In this document: positions 10,323 through 18,917 of the stretch, piece after piece | Layout of the letters: every line of letters begins with the position of its first letter | Numbering within the stretch: the stretch's first letter is position 1 | NCBI GenBank assembly: GCA_018882965.1 | Contig: VEQY01000008.1 | Location: 1 to 64,000, forward strand | Origin: Mycobacterium sp. | GTDB taxonomy: Bacteria > Actinomycetota > Actinomycetes > Mycobacteriales > Mycobacteriaceae | Length of the DNA: 64,000 bases | Direction: 5' to 3' | Translations under genes and position numbers: made by a program | The notes under the pieces: generated by a model | The model's input: only the letters and a program-made list of their open reading frames with translations | The model's database searches: none | What the model was told of the DNA's origin: nothing

Positions 10323-11087
10323 ATGGGGCGGCGCGCCGCGATCGCACTGCATCTCGCCCTGTTCACGGTTGGTGCGGCGCTCTACGTCCTGTTCGTGATC
10401 CCTCGCTGGTGGGTTCTCACCGGTGACATCCCGACGTCGCTGGCAGCCGCCGGCAGGATCGCGGCCGGCCTGCCGATCGCGTTGGCGGCGCTGCCGGTGG
10501 TGCTCAACCTCAAACGTGCGCTCAAGCCCGAGAGCAACACCCCGGAACTGGCGCTGCGGTTGCGCGCGTGGTCGCTGCTGCTACACGTGCTCGCCGGTGC
10601 GCTGATCATCGCCGCGGCCGTCGCGGAGATCTGGCTGGGCATGGGTGCCGCAGGCGCGTGGCTGTTCGGCGTCTACGGCGCGGGTGCGGCGATCGCGGTG
10701 CTCGGACTGCTGGCGTTCGACCTGGCCTTCGTCGCCGAGCGGCCTCCCAAGCCTCCCAAGCCGCCCAAGCCCCCCAGGCCCGCGAAAACCAAGCGCGAGA
10801 GACGCCGCAGACGGGGCACGGACGACGCTGAGAACGACGCTGATGCCGAGGCCGAGGCCGACGCCGACGCTGACGCCGACGCTGAGGAGTCCCCGGAGAC
10901 GGACGAGACCGGCGCCGATGACTCCGAGGAATCACCAACGCCCGTCACCGCCGAAGCCGACGGCTCTACCGAATCTGCCGAGTCCGGAGACTCCGAATCC
11001 GAACCGGTCGACGCCGAGCCCGTCACCACCAGCGGGCTAGCCAACAAACGCCCGACCGGCAAGACCAGGCACCGGCTGCGCCGCTGA
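10323..11087 (+). CDS. Four-helix membrane protein with acidic repeat tail (Rv3723-like)
   Basis: 254 residues. Four transmembrane helices lie at about 6-26, 38-62, 80-105 and 112-135. They are followed by a Lys-Pro repeat (PPKPPKPPKPPRP), a basic patch (KRERRRRRG) and a long Asp/Glu/Ala/Ser tail including DADADADAE. A cytosolic basic-then-acidic tail after a small membrane domain is odd and could be a protein or nucleic-acid contact, but nothing is known from sequence alone. The gene corresponds in place to Rv3723. The ATG at 10323 has GGAGGG only two bases upstream, so a slightly later start cannot be excluded. Confidence 0.82.
   Translation: MGRRAAIALHLALFTVGAALYVLFVIPRWWVLTGDIPTSLAAAGRIAAGLPIALAALPVVLNLKRALKPESNTPELALRLRAWSLLLHVLAGALIIAAAVAEIWLGMGAAGAWLFGVYGAGAAIAVLGLLAFDLAFVAERPPKPPKPPKPPRPAKTKRERRRRRGTDDAENDADAEAEADADADADAEESPETDETGADDSEESPTPVTAEADGSTESAESGDSESEPVDAEPVTTSGLANKRPTGKTRHRLRR
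10738..10890 (+). repeat. In-frame simple repeats encoding PPK and DA/EA tracts
   Basis: Tandem CCTCCCAAG-type units (about 10743-10780) encode Lys-Pro-Pro repeats, and GACGCC/GACGCT hexamers (about 10840-10885) encode alternating Asp-Ala. Such tracts are prone to length change by slippage. Confidence 0.6.
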
Positions 11088-11098
11088 GCGTGGTGCCG

Positions 11099-13444
11099 CT
11101 ACGGCCCCTGGTTGCGCAGCGGCAGGGCCAACTCGACGTTGGAGATGTCGATCGCCCCGATCGAGGAGTTGGCGTACAACGACGAGTAGGCCAGTATCTG
11201 CAGGGTGAGCGAGTCCCCGGCGCCAACCGTGTAGGCGATGTCCTGCATCGGGATACTCACGGTGTTGGGCTGGCCGTCCAGCGTGACCGGGATCGGGGTC
11301 ACGTTGTTCCCGACGACCAGGCCGGTGGCGTTGTCGATCAGCTGGGCGAACACCGCCTTGCCGTTGCCGCGGCCCTGATAGTCAAAGCTCAGCGTCGGCG
11401 CCCCCACGACCTGGCTGCCCACCGGCGGGGTGACCGTGACGTTGACCGCGTTGGCGGCCGGGGTTCCGAACGTCCCGTTGTAGGGGAACGTGGTGACGAA
11501 CGAGGGCAGGTTGTCGCCCGACAGCGGACCGGAGCCGCCGATCACCGGGATGATCGGCAGCATCCCGCCGTCACCGCTTGCGGTGTACGGCACGGGAAGG
11601 TTGAACCCCTCCTGGAACGGCAGAAGCTCCGAGGAGTACGTGTTGCCCTTCTGGTCCCACCACTGGAACACCGGGATGTCGGCGGCCGGATCACCGATAT
11701 CGGCGACGTAGGTGTCCAGCCACGCGATGGTGTCGAGGAAGAGTCCCGGATCCATATCTGGATCCGCGGGATACCGGCAGTAACCGTGGCTGCCGCAGTA
11801 CCACGCCATCTTGAACGGGGTTTCCCACGGGTTAGCCAGGATCGTCTGGGCGTTGGTCACCGACTGCGCGAGCGGGAACAGCGTGTCCACCGTGCTCTGA
11901 ATCAGCAGCGACGGGGTCCGCAACTGGTTGAGCAGAGACGTCGGGCCGCTGCTGCCCAGGACCGCCTGGGCCGTCTCGTCGATGGCGCCGAAGAGCAGCC
12001 CACTCAGCACGGCGGGATAGATCTGGCTGTTGATCCGTGCCCCGGTGGTCAGCAGCGACAGGCTGAGCACCGTCGCCCACGCGCTCTTGAAGATGTCTTC
12101 GGGGTACAGCGACGAGTTCAGTGAGTTCCACGAGATACCCGGCACGATCCCGTCTACCCGCGGATCGGTGGTGGCGGTTACCCACTGGATCGCCCCGCCG
12201 TAGGAACCGCCGATCATGCCCACCGCAGGATCACCCGGATTGTCGAGCTGGACCAGCGGGTTCTCCGCCGCCCAGGAGATGATCGCCGAGGCGTCGCGGC
12301 CCTCGTAGAACGGGTTGTCCAACTGCAGGATTCCGCCCGACGCGAACTCCCCGCGCGGATCCCAGGTGATCAGGTTGTAGTTGGCGGCGCGAACTACCGA
12401 AGGCCCGGGCACGAACTCTTCCGTGCCACGCGTGGCGTACGGGTCGGTGACACCGGCCGCGCCGAGTCCGGGTCCGTTGAGCACAAGCGGCGACTGGGTT
12501 CCGGCCTGAATGCCGGCGGCCGGGAAGAAGTTCGTGCTGATCTTGACCCCGTCGAAGGACGTCACGTCGTAGGTGAACGCGACCGGCGTGGTGGCCGGTG
12601 CCAGGGTGGCCATGTTGACCGCGATCTCGGCCACCAGCGTCTCGCCGATGAACGGCGCCAGCAGTGAACCCACCAGTGGGGCCTCGCGCAACAGGCTGAT
12701 CAGCGGTCCGGCTAGCGTTCCGATCAACGGCAAACCGGTCAGGAACGCATCGAAATCGGTCACCTCGGTGACGCGCACGTTGAAGGTTTGAGTGGTTTTG
12801 CCCGCGCCGGTGTTCAGATTCCAGGTCAGGTACGGCAGGATCGTGTAGCTCTGCGGGTCACGCGGCGTCGGACCGGGGGCTGCCACCGTACCCAGGTCCA
12901 ACTTGCCGTTGTCGCTGGATGAGACGAACTCGTAGGTCAGGCACGAGCTGGTCTGCGTACTCGAGCATGAGGTGTTGCCGTAGCGAGTGCTAGTCGCGTT
13001 GAGCGAACCCCGCACGATTGCGTCGACCAGATCCACCGTCGGGGACACCGTGATGCCGTCGGTCGCGCCCTGTCCGGCGGTCACCGCCGCGCGGGCCACC
13101 GCGGCACGCTCCGGCGATGAGGATCCGCGCCGCGCCGACACCGCGCTCGGGGCAGGCCGCGCCCCAGGCGAACCGGCCGAACCGGCCGAAGCGGCAGCCG
13201 CCGCGGGCCGCGCCGCCACTGCGGCGCTGCGTGCGCCGGCACGATCGGCCTTGGCCGCCCCGCCCCGTTGCGCCCGCGCCGGACCCGCCGGCGATGCATC
13301 TGAAGCCGAACCCGCCGACGGTGACTCCGGGGTGTCCGCCGAGGCCACGGCGGACCCGGCGACCACCGCCACACCGATGCCCACACCGACACCGAGTGCG
13401 ACCGCCAACCCCCCGACCCGACCGACAAACAGCGACGCGCCCAT
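11099..13444 (-). CDS. Exported CocE/S15 (X-Pro dipeptidyl-peptidase type) hydrolase
   Basis: 781 residues. A signal peptide (1-36) and an Ala/Ser-rich disordered stretch (37-125) precede the enzyme. The alpha/beta-hydrolase triad is visible as S414 in GGSYGG, D520 in IQSTVDTLFP and H553 in GSHGYC. The C-terminal beta-sandwich of S15 enzymes is recognisable from about residue 620 onward. S15/CocE members cleave X-Pro peptides or esters; the substrate here is unknown, and the extra insert at 135-290 is outside the usual fold. It is the last of three exported-protein genes in the same direction and faces Rv3723-like convergently. GGAGTC lies just before the ATG. Confidence 0.85.
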   Translation of the reverse strand: MGASLFVGRVGGLAVALGVGVGIGVAVVAGSAVASADTPESPSAGSASDASPAGPARAQRGGAAKADRAGARSAAVAARPAAAAASAGSAGSPGARPAPSAVSARRGSSSPERAAVARAAVTAGQGATDGITVSPTVDLVDAIVRGSLNATSTRYGNTSCSSTQTSSCLTYEFVSSSDNGKLDLGTVAAPGPTPRDPQSYTILPYLTWNLNTGAGKTTQTFNVRVTEVTDFDAFLTGLPLIGTLAGPLISLLREAPLVGSLLAPFIGETLVAEIAVNMATLAPATTPVAFTYDVTSFDGVKISTNFFPAAGIQAGTQSPLVLNGPGLGAAGVTDPYATRGTEEFVPGPSVVRAANYNLITWDPRGEFASGGILQLDNPFYEGRDASAIISWAAENPLVQLDNPGDPAVGMIGGSYGGAIQWVTATTDPRVDGIVPGISWNSLNSSLYPEDIFKSAWATVLSLSLLTTGARINSQIYPAVLSGLLFGAIDETAQAVLGSSGPTSLLNQLRTPSLLIQSTVDTLFPLAQSVTNAQTILANPWETPFKMAWYCGSHGYCRYPADPDMDPGLFLDTIAWLDTYVADIGDPAADIPVFQWWDQKGNTYSSELLPFQEGFNLPVPYTASGDGGMLPIIPVIGGSGPLSGDNLPSFVTTFPYNGTFGTPAANAVNVTVTPPVGSQVVGAPTLSFDYQGRGNGKAVFAQLIDNATGLVVGNNVTPIPVTLDGQPNTVSIPMQDIAYTVGAGDSLTLQILAYSSLYANSSIGAIDISNVELALPLRNQGP

Positions 13445-13604
13445 GGCGACTCCTTCAGCATCTCTGCGACACGGCCAGCGGAAGGCCGCGACCCCTGCGG
13501 GAAGGCTAGCTGTCCGAGGGGCTCCAGACGCCGAATCAGCAAATGTTCAGCGAACTTTTTTCGGGCGCCCGTTCAGCGTCGATGTGGCCACTCGGCCGGA
13601 AACC

Positions 13605-15398
13605 TCACCAGATGGCGAAGTCCGTCGACCCGATGCGATCAGGTGCTGCGTAATTGAGGTAAATCGGACCCTGCTGGAACGGGGTGACTGAGGTGTTGAA
13701 CAACTCGCCATCGGGCACCGCCGTCGGTGACTTCTGACCGCTGGTCGTCCACGACCACAGCAACGTCTGCCCGTCGGAGGTGTACACCGAGATCTTGGTT
13801 CCCGAGGGCACCAGCCCCGAACTCTGCCCGCCCACCAGATAGGCCGGGATGGTCCCGTACACCCCGCCGGAGTCGATGATGGCGTAGGCGTACTGCTGCG
13901 GGCTGTCGTTGACCGAGACCCTCACGTAGGAGTCGGGTGTGCCGGGAACCGACACCCGGACCGGCAGCGGATTGGGTCCCAGGACCATCACACCGAACAG
14001 GCCCAGGAACGCTCCCTGGTAGAGCAGGAACCCGTTGTTCAGTTCGCCGGGCAGGGCGGTGGTCGGCAGGCCTACCGGACCGGGTCCGGCGGCGTTGGCG
14101 CCGGTACCGAGAACCCCGTCGGCTCCCCAGGACAGGAATTCCTTGAAATCCGCGACGCTGTTGGGATACGCGGCGTTGTTGGTCACGACGTTGACCGGGG
14201 TCGGGCTGGTGACCGCCGCTCCACCGAAGTCGACGACCGCGTTGTAGGTCTCGTAGTGGTAGCACAGGCCGCCGCTGAAGCAGCTGTTCCCGCTGCCGAT
14301 CGGGCTGCCGAGGCTTCCCGGGCCCAGCACGTCCGGCGTCACGATCAGGCCCGAGGCCCCGGTGTCGACGAGCACCGGCACCCTCGATCCACCGTTCACA
14401 GCGATGCTGATGGTCGGCTGGGTCGTCGCCTTCATCTGCACCGGGAGCCAGGCGTAGACCTGGCCGTTGCTGCGGGCCTGGCCGACCAGGCTCTGGGTCG
14501 CCGACGTCGCGACACCCAGCAGGTTGACCAGGGGCAGCAGCAGGGCAGCCCCCACCAGGCCGGCATCCGACAGGGTCGGCAGGGTCATGGTCGCCAGCAG
14601 GTTGAGCTGAGACACCTGGTGGACGATCGGGATGTTGGCCGAGTCCGCCACCCACTGCGTGGCGGTCGGCATGCTGTCCTGCCAGGCGTTCAGCGTCCAC
14701 GCCGACTGGGCGAGCAGCAGCTGCGGGCCGATCGCGACCAGCGCGGCGATGACGTTGCCCGAGTTCATCACCTCTTGGCTGAGCTCGTTTTGGGCGTCGG
14801 TGATCTGCTGCAGCGCCAGCTGCACGCGCGCGCCCGGCACGATCGGCGTGACCGGCAGGTAGGAATTCATGTTGTAGGACGGGTCCGGACCCGGCGGCGG
14901 CGGCGCGGCCGCGGGTAGCGGTGCCGCGGCAGCCGGGCTGGCGACCGGGTCGGCCGCGGCGGACGACACCGGGGGCACTGCGGCCTGAGCGGGCTGGGAC
15001 GCCGCTGCGGCGGGGGCGGTTACCCGCACCCGGCTCACGGGCAGGTTCTCGCGGGTCTTCTCCACGTTCGCGGCGGGTGCGCTGCCGCGCGATCCGCGGG
15101 TGGCCGCCGCCTTACGGGCGGCCGCCGATTCGTCGCCGGCTGCCGCCTCGGGGGCCACCTGCTGCGGCGGCGTCTGGGCCGCCGGGGTGGCGGTGCTCGA
15201 CGGATCCGCTGACGCGGAAGTCGAGGTAGCGGCCGTGTCGCCGGCGGACGGCCCGGCATCGGCACGCCCGTCGGCGGCAGTGTCGGCGGCGGCCACTGCC
15301 GTGCCGGCGATCACCGCAGCGCCCAGACCGAGGGTCACGACCCCGGTCCCCAGCCAGGCGTAGGGTCGCACGCGACGGCGCCGGGCGGAACGGGGCAT
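13605..15398 (-). CDS. Exported aspartic protease with PecA-like domain, no PE domain
   Basis: 597 residues. An N-terminal basic signal peptide (1-38) and an Ala/Pro-rich disordered stretch (40-175) lead to a helical segment (185-310) and then a pepsin-like domain. The first active-site loop is VLVDTGASG (D345) and the second IIDSGG (D509); C373 and C379 are close enough for a disulfide. The arrangement matches the aspartic protease domain of PE-family proteases such as PecA (PE_PGRS35), which trim PE proteins at the mycobacterial surface. Here a Sec/Tat-type leader replaces the PE domain. Substrate is unknown; a role in processing surface proteins is inference. Confidence 0.78.
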   Translation of the reverse strand: MPRSARRRRVRPYAWLGTGVVTLGLGAAVIAGTAVAAADTAADGRADAGPSAGDTAATSTSASADPSSTATPAAQTPPQQVAPEAAAGDESAAARKAAATRGSRGSAPAANVEKTRENLPVSRVRVTAPAAAASQPAQAAVPPVSSAAADPVASPAAAAPLPAAAPPPPGPDPSYNMNSYLPVTPIVPGARVQLALQQITDAQNELSQEVMNSGNVIAALVAIGPQLLLAQSAWTLNAWQDSMPTATQWVADSANIPIVHQVSQLNLLATMTLPTLSDAGLVGAALLLPLVNLLGVATSATQSLVGQARSNGQVYAWLPVQMKATTQPTISIAVNGGSRVPVLVDTGASGLIVTPDVLGPGSLGSPIGSGNSCFSGGLCYHYETYNAVVDFGGAAVTSPTPVNVVTNNAAYPNSVADFKEFLSWGADGVLGTGANAAGPGPVGLPTTALPGELNNGFLLYQGAFLGLFGVMVLGPNPLPVRVSVPGTPDSYVRVSVNDSPQQYAYAIIDSGGVYGTIPAYLVGGQSSGLVPSGTKISVYTSDGQTLLWSWTTSGQKSPTAVPDGELFNTSVTPFQQGPIYLNYAAPDRIGSTDFAIW

Positions 15399-15401
15399 GG
15401 A

Positions 15402-15417
15402 CTTTTCCTTAGAAAAG
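15402..15417 (-). promoter_or_regulatory. Hairpin that pairs part of the ribosome site of the protease gene
   Basis: On the minus strand CTTTTC-TAAG-GAAAAG forms a 6-bp stem three bases before the ATG at 15398. The AAGGAAAA ribosome site lies in the loop and 3' arm, so folding would hide it. Confidence 0.3.
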
Positions 15418-15526
15418 GGCTATCGCAGCCTTAACGTTTGCTGAGTTTCTATCACATCGTACCGGGTCTTGGCCAGATTACCGTCGTCGAGAGTCCCGGA
15501 TTAGCCCGACGTGCTCCAGGGCATCC

Positions 15527-17572
15527 CTACAGGACGTAGAGCGCCCCCTCCGGATCGGCCACGCCCAACAGGTTCGCCAGTACCCCGGTGTAACCCGGCA
15601 GCCGCGGATCGGCGTCGTAGTAGACGTTGCCGGTGGTGCGTTCGTAGACGAACTGGCTGCGGGTGTTGCCCAAGCCCCCGCCCAGGAACCACGCCCGGTC
15701 GACGACGTCGATCGTCGAACTCGTCGCACCGAGGGCGACCTTGTCGATGACGATGATGTCGTTGTGCTCCCCGACGGCCTGCACCCGCGGGGCGTAGGCG
15801 GTGCTGGAGAACGGAAAGTTCAGGATGAAGGTGTCCGTCGCGGCGGTGCCGGGCAACGTCGAACGGAAGTTCTTGATCCGGGGACCGGTCCCCGTGGCGG
15901 CAACCGAACCCGCGTACGCCCAGGACCCTCCCGGAATCACACTGTCGGTCAAACCGTCGGCTGAGCCGTAGACGTACATGTCCAGCGAGACCGCGGTGGG
16001 AATGTTGGTGAACTGGCCGGCCGTCTCGTCGTTGGGGTAGGTGAAGAACCCGTAGACCCCGTTGGCGTCGGCGGGGAACTTGTCCAGGATGGCCGCCGTG
16101 CGCAGCGCGGTCGGATACGGCGTCGACCCGGGCAGGGTCACCTCGTTCTTCCAGAAGTCGAAGTTGGTCTCGGTCGCCGAGCCGGAGACCCCGCTGCCGT
16201 TGAAGGCGTACGGGTAGTCCGTCGACTCGCACCCGGAATTGCACGGCGGGAAAGCCGGCACGCTGTACTGGACGAAGTTCTGATAGGAGGAGGGCACCCA
16301 GCCCGTGTTGTTCATGTTCCAATTCGACGTGGGCTCAAGGGATTGCGCTGTCCAGACCCTGTTAGGGCCGATGATGCGGCTCACCGTCGACGGCGGTTGG
16401 GGCGTCCAGGGGCTTTGCCCGCTCCACACCAGATCGCCGTAGGGCTGAGCGCCGGTCGCACCGAGCTGGCTGGTGGCGGTGTCGAAGTCCTTGAGTCCAT
16501 AGATTTGCCCGTCGACGGCACCGGTCCACGACGCGCCGTTGAGGGTGAATTGGGTCTGGACCGGCAGGGACCACTCGTCGATGTAGGAGACGTCGATCGT
16601 GTACTGGTTGCCGCTCGCGGTCGGGTAGAGGAAGTACTCGACGAAGCTGTAGTTCAGGAAGGAGTTGCCCTCCGACGGCGCGGTCGGATTGAAGGCGTCG
16701 ACGCCGCTGTTAGCTTGGACGGGGAGCGTGAAACCGCTCGTTCCCTCCACGATGTAGATCCGGTTCTTCGGTGAACCCGGGGCTCCCGTACCGAGCGCGA
16801 GGGTCACCGGAGCCGACAGTCCCTGCGTGATCGAGACGGGCTGGAAGTCCGACGGGATGCTGTAGTCCCCGGAGTTGGGCAGGTTGTAGATCCACAGCGT
16901 CTGCGCGGAGTTGTTGTGGATCGTGATCGATGGTGTCGCGGGGTTCGGCGGATCGGCGACGATGTCCGGATCAGTGACGGTCGGCGGCAGGAAAACGCGC
17001 CGCAGCAGCATCAGTGCGCCCTCGAGGAATCCGCTCAGCGGGTTGGGCGGCAGGCCCGACAGCCAGCCCGCGAGGGTGTCGAGGATTCCCTCGACCACCG
17101 AACCGGCCACGCTGACCGCCTGCGCCGCGATCGGCGCGGGGGGTGCGGCCGGCGCTGACCGCGATACCCCCGAGGCCTCGACCGGAGTCTCGGCTCCGGC
17201 GGCCGGCACCGCGGGCGCGGCAGCGGGCCCGAGGACTCCCGGGATCCGGCGGGCCGCGGGATCCGCCAGTGCAGCCGACCGGTTTCGAGCGACCCCGGCG
17301 CGCGGGATAGGCGAGCCGGTGGCCGAGGCCTCCCGCGCGGTCCGCGAGGCCCGCGTCGCACCCGGCGCCCGTTCCGTCGGGGTCGTTGTGCGGGCGGTGT
17401 CGCGCCCGGTCCGTTCAGAGCGATTCTGCGCCTGGGCCTTGGAGACGCCCGGGGTGTCGCCGTCCGGTGAGTCGGCACCCGCCACACCCAGAGCCTGCGG
17501 CCCCGCCAGAGAAAGCCCGAGGGCACACGCCGCCACCCCGACCCGCACACCATTTCGCACCACTGTCACCAC
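15527..17572 (-). CDS. Exported glucanase/thaumatin-like protein with RTX-type C-terminal cap
   Basis: 681 residues from GTG 17572. Signal peptide 1-33; Arg/Thr/Ala/Pro-rich disordered stretch 34-150; amphipathic segment about 155-195 ending in LLRRVFLPP. From about residue 215 the sequence (ITIHNNSAQTLWIYNL, later SYIDEWSLPVQ and FNGSG) resembles the GH64 beta-1,3-glucanase/thaumatin-like fold. The last 90 residues (NDIIVIDKVALG, then QFVYERTTGNVYYDADP) resemble the C-terminal cap of serralysin/RTX proteins, without the Gly-rich calcium nonapeptides. The glucan-binding or hydrolysing role is inferred, and the catalytic Glu/Asp pair could not be placed by eye. Confidence 0.65.
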   Translation of the reverse strand: MVTVVRNGVRVGVAACALGLSLAGPQALGVAGADSPDGDTPGVSKAQAQNRSERTGRDTARTTTPTERAPGATRASRTAREASATGSPIPRAGVARNRSAALADPAARRIPGVLGPAAAPAVPAAGAETPVEASGVSRSAPAAPPAPIAAQAVSVAGSVVEGILDTLAGWLSGLPPNPLSGFLEGALMLLRRVFLPPTVTDPDIVADPPNPATPSITIHNNSAQTLWIYNLPNSGDYSIPSDFQPVSITQGLSAPVTLALGTGAPGSPKNRIYIVEGTSGFTLPVQANSGVDAFNPTAPSEGNSFLNYSFVEYFLYPTASGNQYTIDVSYIDEWSLPVQTQFTLNGASWTGAVDGQIYGLKDFDTATSQLGATGAQPYGDLVWSGQSPWTPQPPSTVSRIIGPNRVWTAQSLEPTSNWNMNNTGWVPSSYQNFVQYSVPAFPPCNSGCESTDYPYAFNGSGVSGSATETNFDFWKNEVTLPGSTPYPTALRTAAILDKFPADANGVYGFFTYPNDETAGQFTNIPTAVSLDMYVYGSADGLTDSVIPGGSWAYAGSVAATGTGPRIKNFRSTLPGTAATDTFILNFPFSSTAYAPRVQAVGEHNDIIVIDKVALGATSSTIDVVDRAWFLGGGLGNTRSQFVYERTTGNVYYDADPRLPGYTGVLANLLGVADPEGALYVL

Positions 17573-17649
17573 CCCCGAGATTCGACAAGGACCGAGAATA
17601 TCGGAGGGTCCGGTCGAACGGTGCGGAAACCGTTGGCCACCTGAGCCGT

Positions 17650-18885
17650 TCAGGCGGTCAGCCGCTCGATCAGGACGGCGACACCGAGTCCGGCAGCGCC
17701 ACTGACGGCGGCGACCCCGTAGCGCCCGTCGCGCCGTTCCAATTCCTCCAGGCAGCTGCCGACCAGGATCGCGCCGGTGGCGCCGAAGGCGTGCCCCATC
17801 GCCATGGTGCCGCCGTTGGGGTTCATCCGATCCGGTCCGGCATCCAGATCACGGCGGAACTTCAGGCAGAGCGCGGCGAACGCCTCGGCGAACTCGAACA
17901 CGTCGATGTCAGCCGGGCGCAGGCCGGCCCGTTGGATGACGTCGACCACCGCGGTCTGTCCGGCGGTCAGCATGACGACCGGGTTGACTGCCGTGGTGGC
18001 CGCAGCGATGATCCGGCCGCGCGGGACCAGCCCGGTCACCTCGGCCGACTCAGGTGTGGCGAGCAGCAAAAGCGCTGCGGCATCCGCCATTTGGGGTGAG
18101 GTGCCCACGGTGTGCAGGTGATCGATCGACGAGACGACGGGGTATGCGCTCAGCGCGATCTCGTCCTGGCCGTCGGCGCCGAGTTGGGCGAACGCCGGCG
18201 GCAGGGCAGCCAGTGACTCAAGGGTCGTCTCCGGGCGGACGAGTTCGTCGTGGTCCAGGCCGGGTCCGATGTCGGAGGGCACCACCGGCACGACGGAACC
18301 GACGAAGGCGCCGCTGGCCCATGCGGCGGCCGATTTCTGCTGGGTCTCCACTCCGTAGCGGTCGAGCTCCTCGCGCCGGAAACCCTCGATGGTCGCGTTG
18401 AGGTCGGCCGCGACACCCATGTGCACCGAACCCACCGCCCGGATGGTGCCCGGGTCGGTCCACAGCGGGCCCCGATCGGCGAACAGCGGCACCCGGGAGA
18501 CCGATTCGACCCCGCCGGCCACCGCAACCGCCACATCGCCACCGCGCAGCCGCGCCGCAGTCTGTGCGACCGCGTCGATACCCGAAGCACAGAACCTGTT
18601 CAGGGTTACTCCCGGAACACGGTCTCCCCAACCGGCAAGCAGCGCGGAGGTGCGCGCGATGTTGGCGCCCTGTTCGTCGACCTGCGAGGCACACCCGACG
18701 ACCACGTCGTCGACGAGGCGGCAGTCCAGTCCGGTCCGCTCCATGAGGGAGCGCTCAAGTCCGATCAGGAGATCGGTTGCGCTGCGATCATGCAGCGACC
18801 CTTTCGCGGAGGCCTTCGCGCGGGGGGTGCGCACGTAGTCGAGGATCACCGCATCGGTTCCGGTGAGCCGCGTCAATGCCCGCAC
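17650..18885 (-). CDS. Thiolase-family protein with altered active site
   Basis: 411 residues, thiolase length. The nucleophile cysteine is present (C99 in LNRFCASG), as is the histidine loop (MGHAFGATGA). The motif that is normally NEAF reads EFAEAF, so the catalytic Asn is Ala. The C-terminal CxGGGxG loop reads SGAAGLG, so the second cysteine is Ser. Such changes would impair Claisen condensation, so it may be an acyl-CoA binding or degradative variant. The GTG at 18885 gives the fullest N-terminus; a TTG at 18876 has a better spaced GAAAGGTG ribosome site. It lies downstream of the primase-polymerase gene on the same strand. Confidence 0.82.
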   Translation of the reverse strand: MRALTRLTGTDAVILDYVRTPRAKASAKGSLHDRSATDLLIGLERSLMERTGLDCRLVDDVVVGCASQVDEQGANIARTSALLAGWGDRVPGVTLNRFCASGIDAVAQTAARLRGGDVAVAVAGGVESVSRVPLFADRGPLWTDPGTIRAVGSVHMGVAADLNATIEGFRREELDRYGVETQQKSAAAWASGAFVGSVVPVVPSDIGPGLDHDELVRPETTLESLAALPPAFAQLGADGQDEIALSAYPVVSSIDHLHTVGTSPQMADAAALLLLATPESAEVTGLVPRGRIIAAATTAVNPVVMLTAGQTAVVDVIQRAGLRPADIDVFEFAEAFAALCLKFRRDLDAGPDRMNPNGGTMAMGHAFGATGAILVGSCLEELERRDGRYGVAAVSGAAGLGVAVLIERLTA

Positions 18886-18917
18886 CTTTCCCCGGTCGGT
18901 GTCGCTCGCCGGATTCG

